This document shows, piece after piece, positions 10,401 through 18,935 of a stretch of 64,000 bases of DNA. Source of the DNA: CALDTK01 sp045110575 (lineage in GTDB: Bacteria; Bacteroidota; Bacteroidia; Chitinophagales; Saprospiraceae); contig JBGCGF010000046.1 in assembly GCA_045110575.1 (NCBI GenBank), positions 12,443 through 76,442 on the forward strand, given 5' to 3'. How positions within the stretch are numbered: position 1 is the stretch's first letter; each line of letters opens with the position of its first letter. The position numbers were made by a program, and so were the translations under genes. The notes beneath the pieces were generated by a model, which made no database searches, was not told the origin of the DNA, and was given only the letters and a program-made list of their open reading frames with translations.

Positions 10401-11753
10401 TCCAGGTTCGGTAACGACGACGTACTCATTTGTACCTAGTATACCCGAACTCGCATCCGTCCAAACGTAGCTGATGGTATCTCCTGCTGTGCTCGGAGGG
10501 ATAGATCCAGTTCTTGTAACAGCCCAAAGGGTATCTGTTACGTTTGTACATGATATCGCACCTGTGGCAGCTTCGATATGTGCTTCGGGATCGAGAAATT
10601 GAACCCAATAATAGACGAGGCTATCACAACCGTTGGCCGCGGCGCCCGGAAAGGCGCAAAAGGCGGGACCAGAGACTATTAAAGGATCTGGGAACCCACA
10701 GATATTCGCAACATCTCCCTCACATAGGACGACGTTCTCAATGACTGGATTGATAGCACCTGGAACCTGCTCGAGGTATAACACTCCGAAAGTGTCACAA
10801 CCGTTCGCAGCTGGACCAACATCTACAGTCTCAAACACATAAGGTGTGCTGAAGAAATTTCCTGATCCTAGCGGGAACTCATATTCTCCGCCGATACAAA
10901 CATCAGCATACGTTGTATCCTGAGAAGGACGACAAACTTGAATATTGAAAACAGATGAATCTGATGAAGCGAAACAAGGATTCAGTGGGAACACCTCTAG
11001 AAGGATGTTATCACATGTTCCAGGAGGCATACCAAGACTCATAGGTGGTATCTGAACTTCAATTCCTAGGTCAGTTGTACCTGTTAGCACGTTTGTCGCT
11101 TCTGGAGGATCAACCGTTGTTCCTAGCGTCCATACGCCTGGAGTTACCCTCCAATAGTATGACGTCGCGTTAGCGACTGGAGCTATTACGTAGTCATAAG
11201 CCTCATCCCAACAAACTTCTGTTGGTCCCATAATTGGTCCCGGCGCGTCTGGGCCTGTACTAATTAGACCGCTAATCACTTGGATATTGAACTCGCAACC
11301 ATCTCCTGCGAATCCATCAATACGCATGTAGTAAACAGTTCCTGGAGTCAAACCACCCGCAGTAAAAATCTGAGGCGTTCCAGGCATGACTTGATTGAAG
11401 CAATCTCCAACAAGTGAGTTGTCCGCATCATAAATACCAACTTGTACTCCTTGGCCACTTACGCATCCAAAAGTTGACATCTCAAAAACCACAGATCCAG
11501 TAGGACCGGCAACGAAACCGATGTACTGGTCATTCTCAATCGACCCACACCATCCGGCATCAGGACTCGGGGTGAAGGGAAAAGTAGTACCGTAGAGAAT
11601 ATCAAAATTACAAATGGTACAAGCTGCTCCAGCAAGTGGAGAGTTTGGTATTTCATCGCAACCGAATATCGTATCCACCGTCTGCGCAGAGGCGAGGCGT
11701 ATAAACGAAAAGAGTGTGATGAAAACTAGAGAGAAGCGTAAAAGTCGGTGCAT
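4434..11753 (-). CDS. Giant T9SS-secreted multidomain protein A (type B/CHU_C sorting domain)
   Basis: 2439 aa. A signal peptide covers residues 1-23 (cleavage after LASA|Q). The N-terminal domain (about 25-165) contains WCGSIENDQYIGF and is shared with protein C. PKD/Ig-like modules with paired Cys follow. From about residue 800 to 1900 there is a supermodule of roughly 275 aa repeated four times, each with a CxC boundary at about 984, 1263, 1534 and 1811 (CPC, CNC, CDC, CDC). A SprB-like repeat (DVTCFGDTDGAI, about 2210) precedes the C-terminal CHU_C/gliding-type sorting domain (about 2345-2439: SGFSPNGDGNNDLIF, FDRWGEQVF, GWNGFLNG, FVYFAEIVY). By family knowledge such proteins cross the outer membrane by T9SS and stay on the surface or are released. 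The role is probably adhesin or matrix-like; no catalytic motif was seen. It is last of four tandem giants and is followed by a strong terminator. Confidence 0.88.
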   Translation of the reverse strand: MHRLLRFSLVFITLFSFIRLASAQTVDTIFGCDEIPNSPLAGAACTICNFDILYGTTFPFTPSPDAGWCGSIENDQYIGFVAGPTGSVVFEMSTFGCVSGQGVQVGIYDADNSLVGDCFNQVMPGTPQIFTAGGLTPGTVYYMRIDGFAGDGCEFNIQVISGLISTGPDAPGPIMGPTEVCWDEAYDYVIAPVANATSYYWRVTPGVWTLGTTVDPPEATNVLTGTTDLGIEVQIPPMSLGMPPGTCDNILLEVFPLNPCFASSDSSVFNIQVCRPSQDTTYADVCIGGEYEFPLGSGNFFSTPYVFETVDVGPAANGCDTFGVLYLEQVPGAINPVIENVVLCEGDVANICGFPDPLIVSGPAFCAFPGAAANGCDSLVYYWVQFLDPEAHIEAATGAISCTNVTDTLWAVTRTGSIPPSTAGDTISYVWTDASSGILGTNEYVVVTEPGTYTLTVNMTSDLDPTVVCPATTDITILDARTAPNPPALNGLTPVCSNDVPQDYTASGAMGTDQYLWSVTPASGLTYSVGTDILTITDFGTLANATVCVSTYNSCDTSTATCLPIVILPLPTPATLPALDTLCEGDNATYPIGGYDSNLTYTISSNPSGSSASVSGSNIDFTMGNASGQLCLEVSNQCETLTPVCMDIELRLPPVAIAPTGPTDVCIGQVEDYTLYTSLPFGTTASVTVTGGTIQSQSGNVATIEWTTAGAGEVCVTYTNVCGDDQACLAVTVNTAGTAVMSGGGAYCEGNNDVVITIDFTGVGPYDYSYLHNATVVTGSSASTPVTITAPAVGTYELTTFSVGACAGTVSGTAMVEENPTPEATISGGGNVCPGEDATITIDFVGVAPWNYEIALNSTWQGVQATSDNPTTILVSDPGTYTLVSVESDAGCIGTVSGTAIVDTLGSPVAGPTAYVCSPDGTTYTIAFPISGGDAGTYMVSPAGSGTITGSVFTSNAILSGDPYTFTVTDGNDCDDSVVSGMETCPCVTEIGTLDNTAVDICDDGTATDFSTAYDATNEILDPNDTRVYILHTGAGTTITGAIATNTTGLFAFDPGTMTYGTTYYISVVVGNDDGSGEVDLTHICTLVAPGVAATWYVIPDAVLVGGGDVCQGADSTAIVNFTGVGPFTISYTVGANSFTETTTDNPYTINLTNLQADVTVTLNSVATANCPGTSAGSASFVVHEEVQIVADAVCNSTSTEFVVTITISGGDPSTYSVVPNTGTLVGNVFTSNPITAGSGYSFTVSDQWGCNTAVASEPVVICNCISDAGTMDQTQITVCGPVDITVVMPLDTMMDSDDAINFVLHDGTGNTIGANLITQQAGLTFAFVPGVTMYGVTYYISSIMGNGPGGVVDLNDPCLDVAVGTPVQWLQEPSATLSGGGDYCIGDQIDLVFDVTSAGPVVVEYSDGTTTYTANLASGSTTVPAPLGTSATYTITSITEGPCTGTVSGSAVVVVHDAPVVGTPTITFNSTFTEYQVMFTISLGDTATYTVDGTAVGGGTTYTSAWIACGLDYTFVIDDQYGCSPVTISSPVNCDCRTAVGTLAGDLATCDLTDTTAPVYDATNQDLDGDDAVEYILYLVDFNTPIQRGSTPNFSFDPGSMTTGTIYYIVAVAGNSTAGTVDLSDPCLSVSPPVTAAWYDQPTVTATAPSAICANEDWIVTINVTGTPDPKTVYYTFNSVQDSLLGVVPGTASLLTFSGVSTSSITITGVADDDCGGTANITLNVTVASELFVNSIDDDNCDATNTEYFVTFEITGGDASTYQVTPAGSGTITGSTFTSNIIASGTPYSFEVSDGSGCFTVPVTGNRRCDCNTDAGQMTSTAMLLVCEGEDLAAGFSIGSETLDGNDQLLFALRTSGDRLDYTDDLVALSPTPLFPFDAGIMQAGDTFYISPIAGDAMGATIDTNDPCLSIGLATPIYIEYIPSGQLEGDTIICEGGTAQITLVLAGNGPFDVTIAGGDTGSDTTLTGVNNGFIYQVDPATGLIYVMNNITMNALPQCASNPNARVNIDVDALLTAGDEMAALVLCEGTGDVIQLSDQITGEDTGGSWTQVNGSAAGSDFNVAAGVVTNNSLAPGAYSFTYTVGSGAPCPQDAADVAVEIEAGPNADAGPDQAISCDQPVVNLGASSIPGYTYRWVGTVADSTSSQTTTENAGTFTLFVASGTQGCEGQDEVIVESAGDLPTFENMLLRDVTCFGDTDGAIFTGVDGGTGPYNYTLDGGPTRLSGQFTNLTPGIHELTVEDNEGCIYTELFTIEDAKEVVVDPGPNLEIPFGSSQLIELYLEGAIESVRWQGDSLQCLSPGPICDRVMLYPQYSGVYRVTARDSNGCTASAPLQLIVRRDRPVGVASGFSPNGDGNNDLIFVQAQEGVLEEVSSFQIFDRWGEQVFAAPAHQPNSPGYGWNGFLNGEAMNPQVFVYFAEIVYTDGTTDVIKGDITLTK

Positions 11754-11973
11754 ATGCAGGCTTTGGTCAAATACACAAGTGAATGTCTGCAGTCTATTGA
11801 TTTGACTGATCAGACGGGTTTTAACTACGAACGGACTGAAAAAGGCGGAATACGCCTGATCGAACGCCGAAGTTAGCTATATTTTGGTATTTGAGCAATA
11901 CAAAGGAGTATCACTGCTTTTCGGTATAAAAACCGCCTCTTTTCTGTGGATAAAATCGACAAAGCCCGAAAGA
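11754..11973. other. Gap between giant proteins A and B
   Basis: A 220-nt AT-rich gap with no gene and no clear terminator hairpin. The minus-strand sequence about 20 nt before the A start (TGTATTTG) differs by one base from the -7 promoter consensus, so protein A may have its own weak promoter. Confidence 0.4.
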
Positions 11974-14900
11974 TTATTTGATCAAAGTCAAATCTCCATA
12001 AACGGTAAATGGTTCTCCTAAGGCATTTACACCTCCTACTTCTACCACATAAACAGCCGGGTTTACATCTTTGCCATTCTGCGTACCATCCCACTGAAGA
12101 TCAAGCACTTGCCCATTACTACCACTATAAAAAACGATACTTCCCCAACGGTCGTACACCCTGCAATAACTCAATGATCCGCCTTTCGGCAAAACCCACC
12201 ACTCGTCGTTCTTTCCATCTCCATTTGGGGAAAACGCAGAAGGCCAAACCGCATTGGCTCCGTCGACTACTTCAATTCTAGTACTTGCCTCCACAAGGCA
12301 GCCTCCAAACCAAATTTGCACGCGTACGTCAAGGTTGGAGAGCGTTGTCAAGCATGGATTTGCGCACGTTTCGCAAGAGAGTATTCCTGCCGGGCTCCAC
12401 CTTATGGAATCAGGAACTCCACCTCCGACAAGGTCAAATCCTAAGCAAAGTTCTTCACCCAAGAATGACTCTATACGCGATGGCATTTCGACTTCCTTCG
12501 GTGACGTTTGATTGATGATTACCTCTAAGGTTGAAGTACATCCATTTTCGTCTGTAACGAGCAACTCATATCGACCTCCTTCTAAAAGACCAAATTGCCC
12601 TACAGCCTGTGGTTCGCCATCATCCAATTGAAACGTAAACGGCGCTTGCCCACCGGTAATGGCTATAACCTCAATAAAGCCATCTCGATCGCTGGGACAA
12701 CTGGCATCCCTTGTTTCAACATACAGCTCTTGAATGGCATCACCAGAGACTTCAATCATTACTCGAACAATCTGTTCGCAGCCGGTATCAGGATCTACTG
12801 CGATAACTGTCCACAAGCCTCCAGAACCAACTTCATACGTATTTCTGCTACTGCGTTGAACGGTATCCCCTCTCGGTGACACCCAACGATACTCTACCCC
12901 ATTCGGAACTACGCCAGATGTCTCTGCAGTCAGAAGTAGGGAAGCCGTTTCACAATCAAGTGTATCTGCTCCTGTTACGTAGAGCGTATACGCTGGCACA
13001 TATTGATTTACACGAATCGAATCAAAGCTTCTACATCCAGTTAGTGTATCCGTCAAGGTTATAGCATAAAGACCAGGGCTGGTTACCCAAAGGCTTGTCA
13101 GTGGAACCCCTAAAGCGTCGGTCCATACGGGAACTACGTTTTGTGGGAGTGTGGCCTGTAGCTCAACACTATCTACGTTACACCCTAACTCTCCGGAAAG
13201 GCTTAGATCGTATGATCCGATTGGCGCGCTATTATCCCTAATAAAAATCACGGCCGTCGCAGGACAACCTGTTGTTGGATGATTTGCAGTCACCCGATAA
13301 ATTCCGCCTACTTCTGCATCCTGCGTATTCGCTCCAACATTGATTCGTTGACCAGCAGGCACATTCCAAGTCAAGCTTGCATTCACAGGCATGACTGACG
13401 CGACAATAGGGACTGAAAGAATATCACAATCCAACTCACTACCCGAAGGGGTGGCTAATGTTATCGTAGGTAACGTTGAGTCTACAGCAACCTCTACTAT
13501 TGCTTCAGCCCAGCAACCGTTGAGTGTATCTGTAGCCCTAACGGTATACACTCCGTATTCGGTCGTCCGAACAAACGCTCCTAGCAGCGTATCGACTATA
13601 GCAGAAGACACCCACCTAAATTGGATGCTATTTCTTCCGTTCGAGTTCCTTGCCTGCAACCGCACTATTGGTCTTGCACACGTAATCGTATCAGGGTCAA
13701 ATACAGATAGAATCGGCTGTAGCGTATCAAGAGTCACTTCTTGCATTAAAGTATCTGAACAGCCCGCCGTATCCGTCCCAATCAAGACCAAGTTCCCCGG
13801 CTGGGTAACTTCTCTTCCAAGAGGAATATCAGTCCCGATGCCTTCCCACCTCAACGTAACTAGCGGAAGCGTACTCAAACCTTGAAATTCAAGAATGGGA
13901 TGAAGGCAGTTGATTACTGTATCCCCAACGATTTCCAGCTGGAACCCAATATTCGGTTCAGCAACTAATACCGTATCGTAATATGTGCAGACCGATAATG
14001 AATCGGTCCAACTCAAGTAGTATTCTCCAGCGCAGGTCACCTCGGTGCTTAAGGAAGTAGGTGAGACAATACAGCTCTGCGACGAACTTGTCCACTGTAC
14101 GTTAATCCCCGCTCGGTTCACTTGTCCATTTAGCGTCGCCGCTGATCGTCGGCAATCTATCACTTGATCCGTTCCAGCATCCACTACTCCACCGTCAATT
14201 TGATCGACAAAGACAGTGTCGATAGCCACACAGCCATTTTGCTGATCTCTTATGGTCAGCTGATAATTTCCTCCCTCTAAAACAGTGATTGCGCTCTGGT
14301 CTGTCGTACTCGGCATTTGCCCTTCCAGACCAAGCCATTCATACGCTAAAGCACCTTGCCCTGTCGATGTACTACCGTCGAGTACAACCGACGTTTTGAC
14401 ACAATTGAGCGGGCCGTCTTCAGTCGTAAGTGCCTGAGGAGGAAGCGTGTCGATTAAAACCTGAACGAACGCCGTGTCCTTACAACCGTTAATGGTTGAT
14501 GTCACTTCGAGCGCATAGTTCCCTGGGTTCCCAACGGTAACAATTGGCGTTGAAGGCACAGGTGGAACAATACTTGAGATCCAAGCATATTCGAGTATTT
14601 CGCCTTGTGTACCTACAGAAGCTCTTCCGTCGAGATCGACACTATCACGATCACAAGTGAGGTTTTGCGGAAGCGCTATAAGTCCGGTAGGCCTAGCAGT
14701 ATCCTGAACCACAGTAACAAACGCAGTATCCACTAAGCCAAATAGACTGTCCTGAATAATGAGCCTGTACTCTCCTGCTAGCCAAGCTTGCACCTGGTCT
14801 CCGTCTACTGGACCAAAAGGGACATCAACTCCAATCCATGTAAAGCGCATTTCGGCCTGCGGTGGGCTCGATAAAATGACGGTGTCTTGCAGGCAGTTGA

Positions 14901-17900
14901 TCGTTCCGCTCGCCATTGGACGAGCATTTGGAGCACAAGCTTGTTGAATGACACTCATCGTATCTGCCGCAGTACATCCAGTTATTGAATCGTAAATAAC
15001 AAATGCAAATCGAGTGGCTGTGTCTATTGTTAATTGGGTCAAGCCCGTATCCCCAAGCACATTACCCGATTCATCGACCCACCACCATTTCCGATTTTGA
15101 ATCTGCCCCGGTAATATGGCCGTCAACGTCAAACTGTCCTGCTCACAAGCAAGAATTTGATCCGGTCCCGCATTAGGAACAGGTACACCTGGTTCTACAT
15201 CTACGACGACCGAGGCTATATCTACACAGCCATTTCTTGGGTTCGTCGCAATGACCTCGTAGATACCTCCTGCATTTACCCGAACGATTGGACCAATAGT
15301 GTCTCCGCAAAAATTCCCACCCAGCGTTGTCCAAGTCAATGTCATGTCTGGCAACCCAACGCTTGGACTTGCATCTAGCTCTGCGCATGACGTCACATCA
15401 CCGCAGGATAACGTCAATCCACTTACGATACTTGCAGTAGGTGCTATCGTATCAACAACGACGAAAACACTATCCGTAGCCGTAGTTCCTGTATACTGCT
15501 GTCCAACTTCTACGATGTACCAACCGCCACCCTCAACTTCAGGGGTGTACGTATTACCTCTATCAACAATCAGCCCTGTTCGAGCTGTCCAAGCTACAGA
15601 AGTACCAGGACCAGTATTGCCTCGCGCTATGAGCGTAACCCTCGGTCCAGTGTAGCAATTGATCGTGTCAGGAGTAACAACAAGTACGAATGCTGGACAG
15701 TCATCAATTACAATGGCTTCTCCAAAACCACCACAATTCGTAACCGTATCAGTCACCGTCAATCGGTATGTCCCACTGCTTGTTACACGCACATCGATCC
15801 CATCAGAAGGACCGTCTATTGCTCCGTCAAGAGTTGTCCAAGCGTAGACAAAATCAGGCCCCACACTCGAGCCTAAGCCGCTAAGCGTAGAGAACTGTTG
15901 GTTGCAACCAATCAAGGTTGTATCTGGAATTTGCACAACGGGTACGCCTTGCGACCGCGTTACAATTGCAGAATCGCGAGCAGTACAACCTGATTCCGTA
16001 TCGGTGACTGTGAGCAGATATACCCCTTCTAACGAAGCTGTTGCGATAGGCCCGTCCGAAAATCCAATCAATCCGCCGCTGGTGCTCGTCCACCGAAAAT
16101 TAAGCCCAACCGTTGGTGCAGTAGGATCCCCCAATGAAACAGTCGAAACGCTGCAGGTAATTTGACCGCCTAACCCTGCATTCACAGGAGGTGGATTCCG
16201 GTCTTCAATTAGTGTTACTGACGCGGTGTCCGCACATCCATTCACTTGATCGGTTACGATAACATCGTAGTCGCCTCCGCCAGCAGTACTGAGGTTAGAA
16301 GTTGCACTTCCAGCAATCACTTGAGTAGAGGTGTACTCCCATAGAAATGAAATAGCATTTGCCCCAGAAGAACCGCTTGCATTGAGCACTATAAGTGGGG
16401 GAAAGCAACGTAGGGTGTCGGGGAAGAGAATACTTGCAGTGGGTTGAATAGTATCTATGCTGACAATGATACTCGTACGTACTCTACAGCCCGTTAAAGC
16501 AGAAACTGCAACCGCTTCATAGCTTCCTGCATCGCCAACATTTAAGGTAGCTGTTGTGCCGAGTGTATCTCCCATAGAGCCGATCCAATGGAGACTCGTT
16601 ATGGGCTCATCTGGTGTAGCCATCAACGCTACACTATCGCGTGAACACGTTAAAGTATCTGATACGCTCAACACTAGCTGGAGTCCAGAAGTATCATTCA
16701 CTACTGTTACCAATGCACTATCTCGACAGCCATTAATCGTATCTAATACAAAAAGCTGGTAGACCCCAGGCGAGTTAGCATACGATACTCCTCCAACAAT
16801 CGACAAGGAAGCTCCAGCGCTTGATTGCCAATCGATCTGCACATTAGGTGCAAGGCTTCCTGACGCATCTAAAGCGACAGAATCAACCGTGCAGGTCAAG
16901 GTGTCTGGAACTAGATAGAACAAGCTTGGAACCTGGCGATTTACGACAACCTCCACGACTGCTGTATCTCGACATGCGTTATCTACACGCTCCACAATTA
17001 CTTGGTACCTGCCAGGCATTGTTACAATTTGAAGGCTATCAGCACTTGTCCCTTGAGGACCGCTCCATCCGAAAATGTAGCCGCCACCACCTAAAGTGAT
17101 TGGTGAAAGCTCTAGCGTATCGACAAGACAAGTCAAACTCAATGTATCGGGCAGCATAACTCCTGCGACAAGTGAATCTTGGTCGATAAAAACACTATCG
17201 GTTGCTGTACAAGAGCTTCCGCCAAAACTCAACGTCTCATCCAGGTAATACCATCCTGATTCCGATGCTGTCCAATTTGTAGAGGAAGCACTTGTTGCAT
17301 TTGGACCTCTCCAGGCTGTAGTTAACGTTACACCTCCAGGCACTGCAGGAGTGACACCAAGTAATGGGATGGACGTAAGAGAGCAGGTAAGCACTGAATC
17401 CGCATACAGAATTGCGGCAGTCGGATTCAGTTCGATGAGATTCCAATTGATAATGGAATCACATCCGTTTACAGTTTGCAGGTTTTGCCGAAAGGCCCCA
17501 GGAGAAGAAACGACCACGCCGCCTATGAGCACTCCACTTCCAGCACAAAAAGCTGTATCCCTATTTGCTTCGAACCTAGGGTGTTCAATCAACTCAAGTT
17601 CAACAAGACTGTCGCAGCCAAACTGGTTCGTAAAGGGAAATGTATAGTCTCCGCCAGTCAACAGGTCGACTCCTCCGATTCGGAAAGTGTCGCCTTCACA
17701 AAAACTATCCGTCAATTGCACCGTATCTGCACTCAAAACGCGTAATCGCAGATCAATCAAGCTGTCGCAGCCACCAGTAGATGGCAGGCTGAGAATCAAT
17801 GAATCTGAGACGCTATACACTACTCCTCCAACAATGAGCACTTCGCCTTCACAAATCGACGTATCGATCACAGCGGTACTAACCGCTGGAAGTATCGTGA

Positions 17901-18843
17901 AATTGCGGCAATCAATGGACTGCTCACCGCAAAATGCCCCTGTGGCTAACGCATTGGTTAATACGCTTACTGCTGTCCCTGCAACGGGCAATGAAGAAGC
18001 ATCGCCCAACCAGTAAGAGATGCCACATACTTGGTAATCACCTGGCTGCGCCGTTTGCAAATCGAATGTGTCAACGGCATAGCTGACAATCGTATCGTTC
18101 CGTGAAATCAGCAGTCGATTCAAATAATCAGCTGCTGATTGTGGCGCGAAAACAACTCCATCGCGAAGAGCAGTGTCTCCTTGGCAGAGAATGGTATCGA
18201 GACCAAAAGAGGTGCTGGTAGGTGTTTCAGCATAGCAGCAAGCCTCGCCACTGTCATCGCAAAAGTCAACTGAGAAATTAACGAGTCTGTCATTATTCGT
18301 AATGATGGCATTACTCTCTACTCGAATACACCATGATCCATTGACTGTTCCCGTATTGAAATCGGATAGACAGCCGCTAAAAGGATAATATGCCCCTGAG
18401 TAGTTACCAAAAATTTGCCATGTCGTATTGCTACCTGAGAACTGTGGCCCCGTTCCAGGGTATGGACTGACGGCTGCCGCACAATCCACCAAATCGATGT
18501 TCCATCTTGCACCTAGGGTTGTAATTGAACTGACTCCAGAAACGCCAGGCCCAAGCAGCTGCACTTGCTGACCTCCCGGACTGATTAGCGTGAAGGACAG
18601 GTTCTCAATGTAGTCATGTGTAAACTCAAGGTTCACACCGCAGACCGCTTGCCCGTTGGCCCCCAGTGTAGGGTTACTCAGTCCGCCTACGTCGTAACAA
18701 ACTTGGAAGTCACTAACCGTTGGAATCGGTTGCGGGCAGTCTACACATACGCAAGGCTGAGCAAATGCTCCAGTAGCGCATATCATAGCGACTACCAACG
18801 CGCACCAGAAGTGCACGTAGCGTAAATTGTGTGGGGCGTTCAT
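11974..18843 (-). CDS. Giant T9SS-secreted protein B: P-domain plus about 19 Ig-like modules, type B sorting domain
   Basis: The frame extends to a TTG at 18903, but the ATG at 18843 begins a typical signal peptide (MNAPHNLRYVHFWC...GAFAQ), so 2289 aa is preferred. The mature N-terminus (about 35-215) looks like a proprotein-convertase P-domain-type beta-sandwich (VSDFQVCYDV, LSFTLISPGGQQVQLL, WCIRVES). Next come three short 'C-E-G-x-x-x-x-x-G-G' modules (about 240-490). About 19 modules of 80-90 aa follow, each opening 'DTLTC...V.L.A.' and closing 'G.Y.l.V.D...GC.dtA.V'. One SprB-like repeat and a CHU_C-type sorting domain ending GDLTLIK complete it. The modules are more uniform than in A, C and D and lack their CxC supermodule, so B is a different architecture in the same locus. 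Probably surface adhesin-like. An exact TACATTTG box at 18911-18918 could drive it. Confidence 0.86.
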   Translation of the reverse strand: MNAPHNLRYVHFWCALVVAMICATGAFAQPCVCVDCPQPIPTVSDFQVCYDVGGLSNPTLGANGQAVCGVNLEFTHDYIENLSFTLISPGGQQVQLLGPGVSGVSSITTLGARWNIDLVDCAAAVSPYPGTGPQFSGSNTTWQIFGNYSGAYYPFSGCLSDFNTGTVNGSWCIRVESNAIITNNDRLVNFSVDFCDDSGEACCYAETPTSTSFGLDTILCQGDTALRDGVVFAPQSAADYLNRLLISRNDTIVSYAVDTFDLQTAQPGDYQVCGISYWLGDASSLPVAGTAVSVLTNALATGAFCGEQSIDCRNFTILPAVSTAVIDTSICEGEVLIVGGVVYSVSDSLILSLPSTGGCDSLIDLRLRVLSADTVQLTDSFCEGDTFRIGGVDLLTGGDYTFPFTNQFGCDSLVELELIEHPRFEANRDTAFCAGSGVLIGGVVVSSPGAFRQNLQTVNGCDSIINWNLIELNPTAAILYADSVLTCSLTSIPLLGVTPAVPGGVTLTTAWRGPNATSASSTNWTASESGWYYLDETLSFGGSSCTATDSVFIDQDSLVAGVMLPDTLSLTCLVDTLELSPITLGGGGYIFGWSGPQGTSADSLQIVTMPGRYQVIVERVDNACRDTAVVEVVVNRQVPSLFYLVPDTLTCTVDSVALDASGSLAPNVQIDWQSSAGASLSIVGGVSYANSPGVYQLFVLDTINGCRDSALVTVVNDTSGLQLVLSVSDTLTCSRDSVALMATPDEPITSLHWIGSMGDTLGTTATLNVGDAGSYEAVAVSALTGCRVRTSIIVSIDTIQPTASILFPDTLRCFPPLIVLNASGSSGANAISFLWEYTSTQVIAGSATSNLSTAGGGDYDVIVTDQVNGCADTASVTLIEDRNPPPVNAGLGGQITCSVSTVSLGDPTAPTVGLNFRWTSTSGGLIGFSDGPIATASLEGVYLLTVTDTESGCTARDSAIVTRSQGVPVVQIPDTTLIGCNQQFSTLSGLGSSVGPDFVYAWTTLDGAIDGPSDGIDVRVTSSGTYRLTVTDTVTNCGGFGEAIVIDDCPAFVLVVTPDTINCYTGPRVTLIARGNTGPGTSVAWTARTGLIVDRGNTYTPEVEGGGWYIVEVGQQYTGTTATDSVFVVVDTIAPTASIVSGLTLSCGDVTSCAELDASPSVGLPDMTLTWTTLGGNFCGDTIGPIVRVNAGGIYEVIATNPRNGCVDIASVVVDVEPGVPVPNAGPDQILACEQDSLTLTAILPGQIQNRKWWWVDESGNVLGDTGLTQLTIDTATRFAFVIYDSITGCTAADTMSVIQQACAPNARPMASGTINCLQDTVILSSPPQAEMRFTWIGVDVPFGPVDGDQVQAWLAGEYRLIIQDSLFGLVDTAFVTVVQDTARPTGLIALPQNLTCDRDSVDLDGRASVGTQGEILEYAWISSIVPPVPSTPIVTVGNPGNYALEVTSTINGCKDTAFVQVLIDTLPPQALTTEDGPLNCVKTSVVLDGSTSTGQGALAYEWLGLEGQMPSTTDQSAITVLEGGNYQLTIRDQQNGCVAIDTVFVDQIDGGVVDAGTDQVIDCRRSAATLNGQVNRAGINVQWTSSSQSCIVSPTSLSTEVTCAGEYYLSWTDSLSVCTYYDTVLVAEPNIGFQLEIVGDTVINCLHPILEFQGLSTLPLVTLRWEGIGTDIPLGREVTQPGNLVLIGTDTAGCSDTLMQEVTLDTLQPILSVFDPDTITCARPIVRLQARNSNGRNSIQFRWVSSAIVDTLLGAFVRTTEYGVYTVRATDTLNGCWAEAIVEVAVDSTLPTITLATPSGSELDCDILSVPIVASVMPVNASLTWNVPAGQRINVGANTQDAEVGGIYRVTANHPTTGCPATAVIFIRDNSAPIGSYDLSLSGELGCNVDSVELQATLPQNVVPVWTDALGVPLTSLWVTSPGLYAITLTDTLTGCRSFDSIRVNQYVPAYTLYVTGADTLDCETASLLLTAETSGVVPNGVEYRWVSPRGDTVQRSSRNTYEVGSGGLWTVIAVDPDTGCEQIVRVMIEVSGDAIQELYVETRDASCPSDRDGFIEVIAITGGQAPFTFQLDDGEPQAVGQFGLLEGGRYELLVTDENGCTSTLEVIINQTSPKEVEMPSRIESFLGEELCLGFDLVGGGVPDSIRWSPAGILSCETCANPCLTTLSNLDVRVQIWFGGCLVEASTRIEVVDGANAVWPSAFSPNGDGKNDEWWVLPKGGSLSYCRVYDRWGSIVFYSGSNGQVLDLQWDGTQNGKDVNPAVYVVEVGGVNALGEPFTVYGDLTLIK

Positions 18844-18910
18844 GGTTTCAGCCCTTCTGTCAATCGGTTTCAGTCGGTTATTACCTCTACCGCTGAGCTT
18901 CAAGGCCTAC

Positions 18911-18918
18911 CAAATGTA
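18911..18918 (-). promoter_or_regulatory. Bacteroidota -7 promoter box (TACATTTG) upstream of giant protein B
   Basis: Exact TAnnTTTG on the minus strand, 67 nt before the preferred ATG (18843), within the 92-nt gap after protein C. Confidence 0.5.
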
Positions 18919-18935
18919 CGACACAACAGCAAACA

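Noticed and set aside
13391..13885. 164-codon frame opposite giant protein B
   Set aside because: Antisense shadow of a Ser/Thr/Val-rich repetitive gene; the sense frame has a signal peptide, modules and sorting domain.
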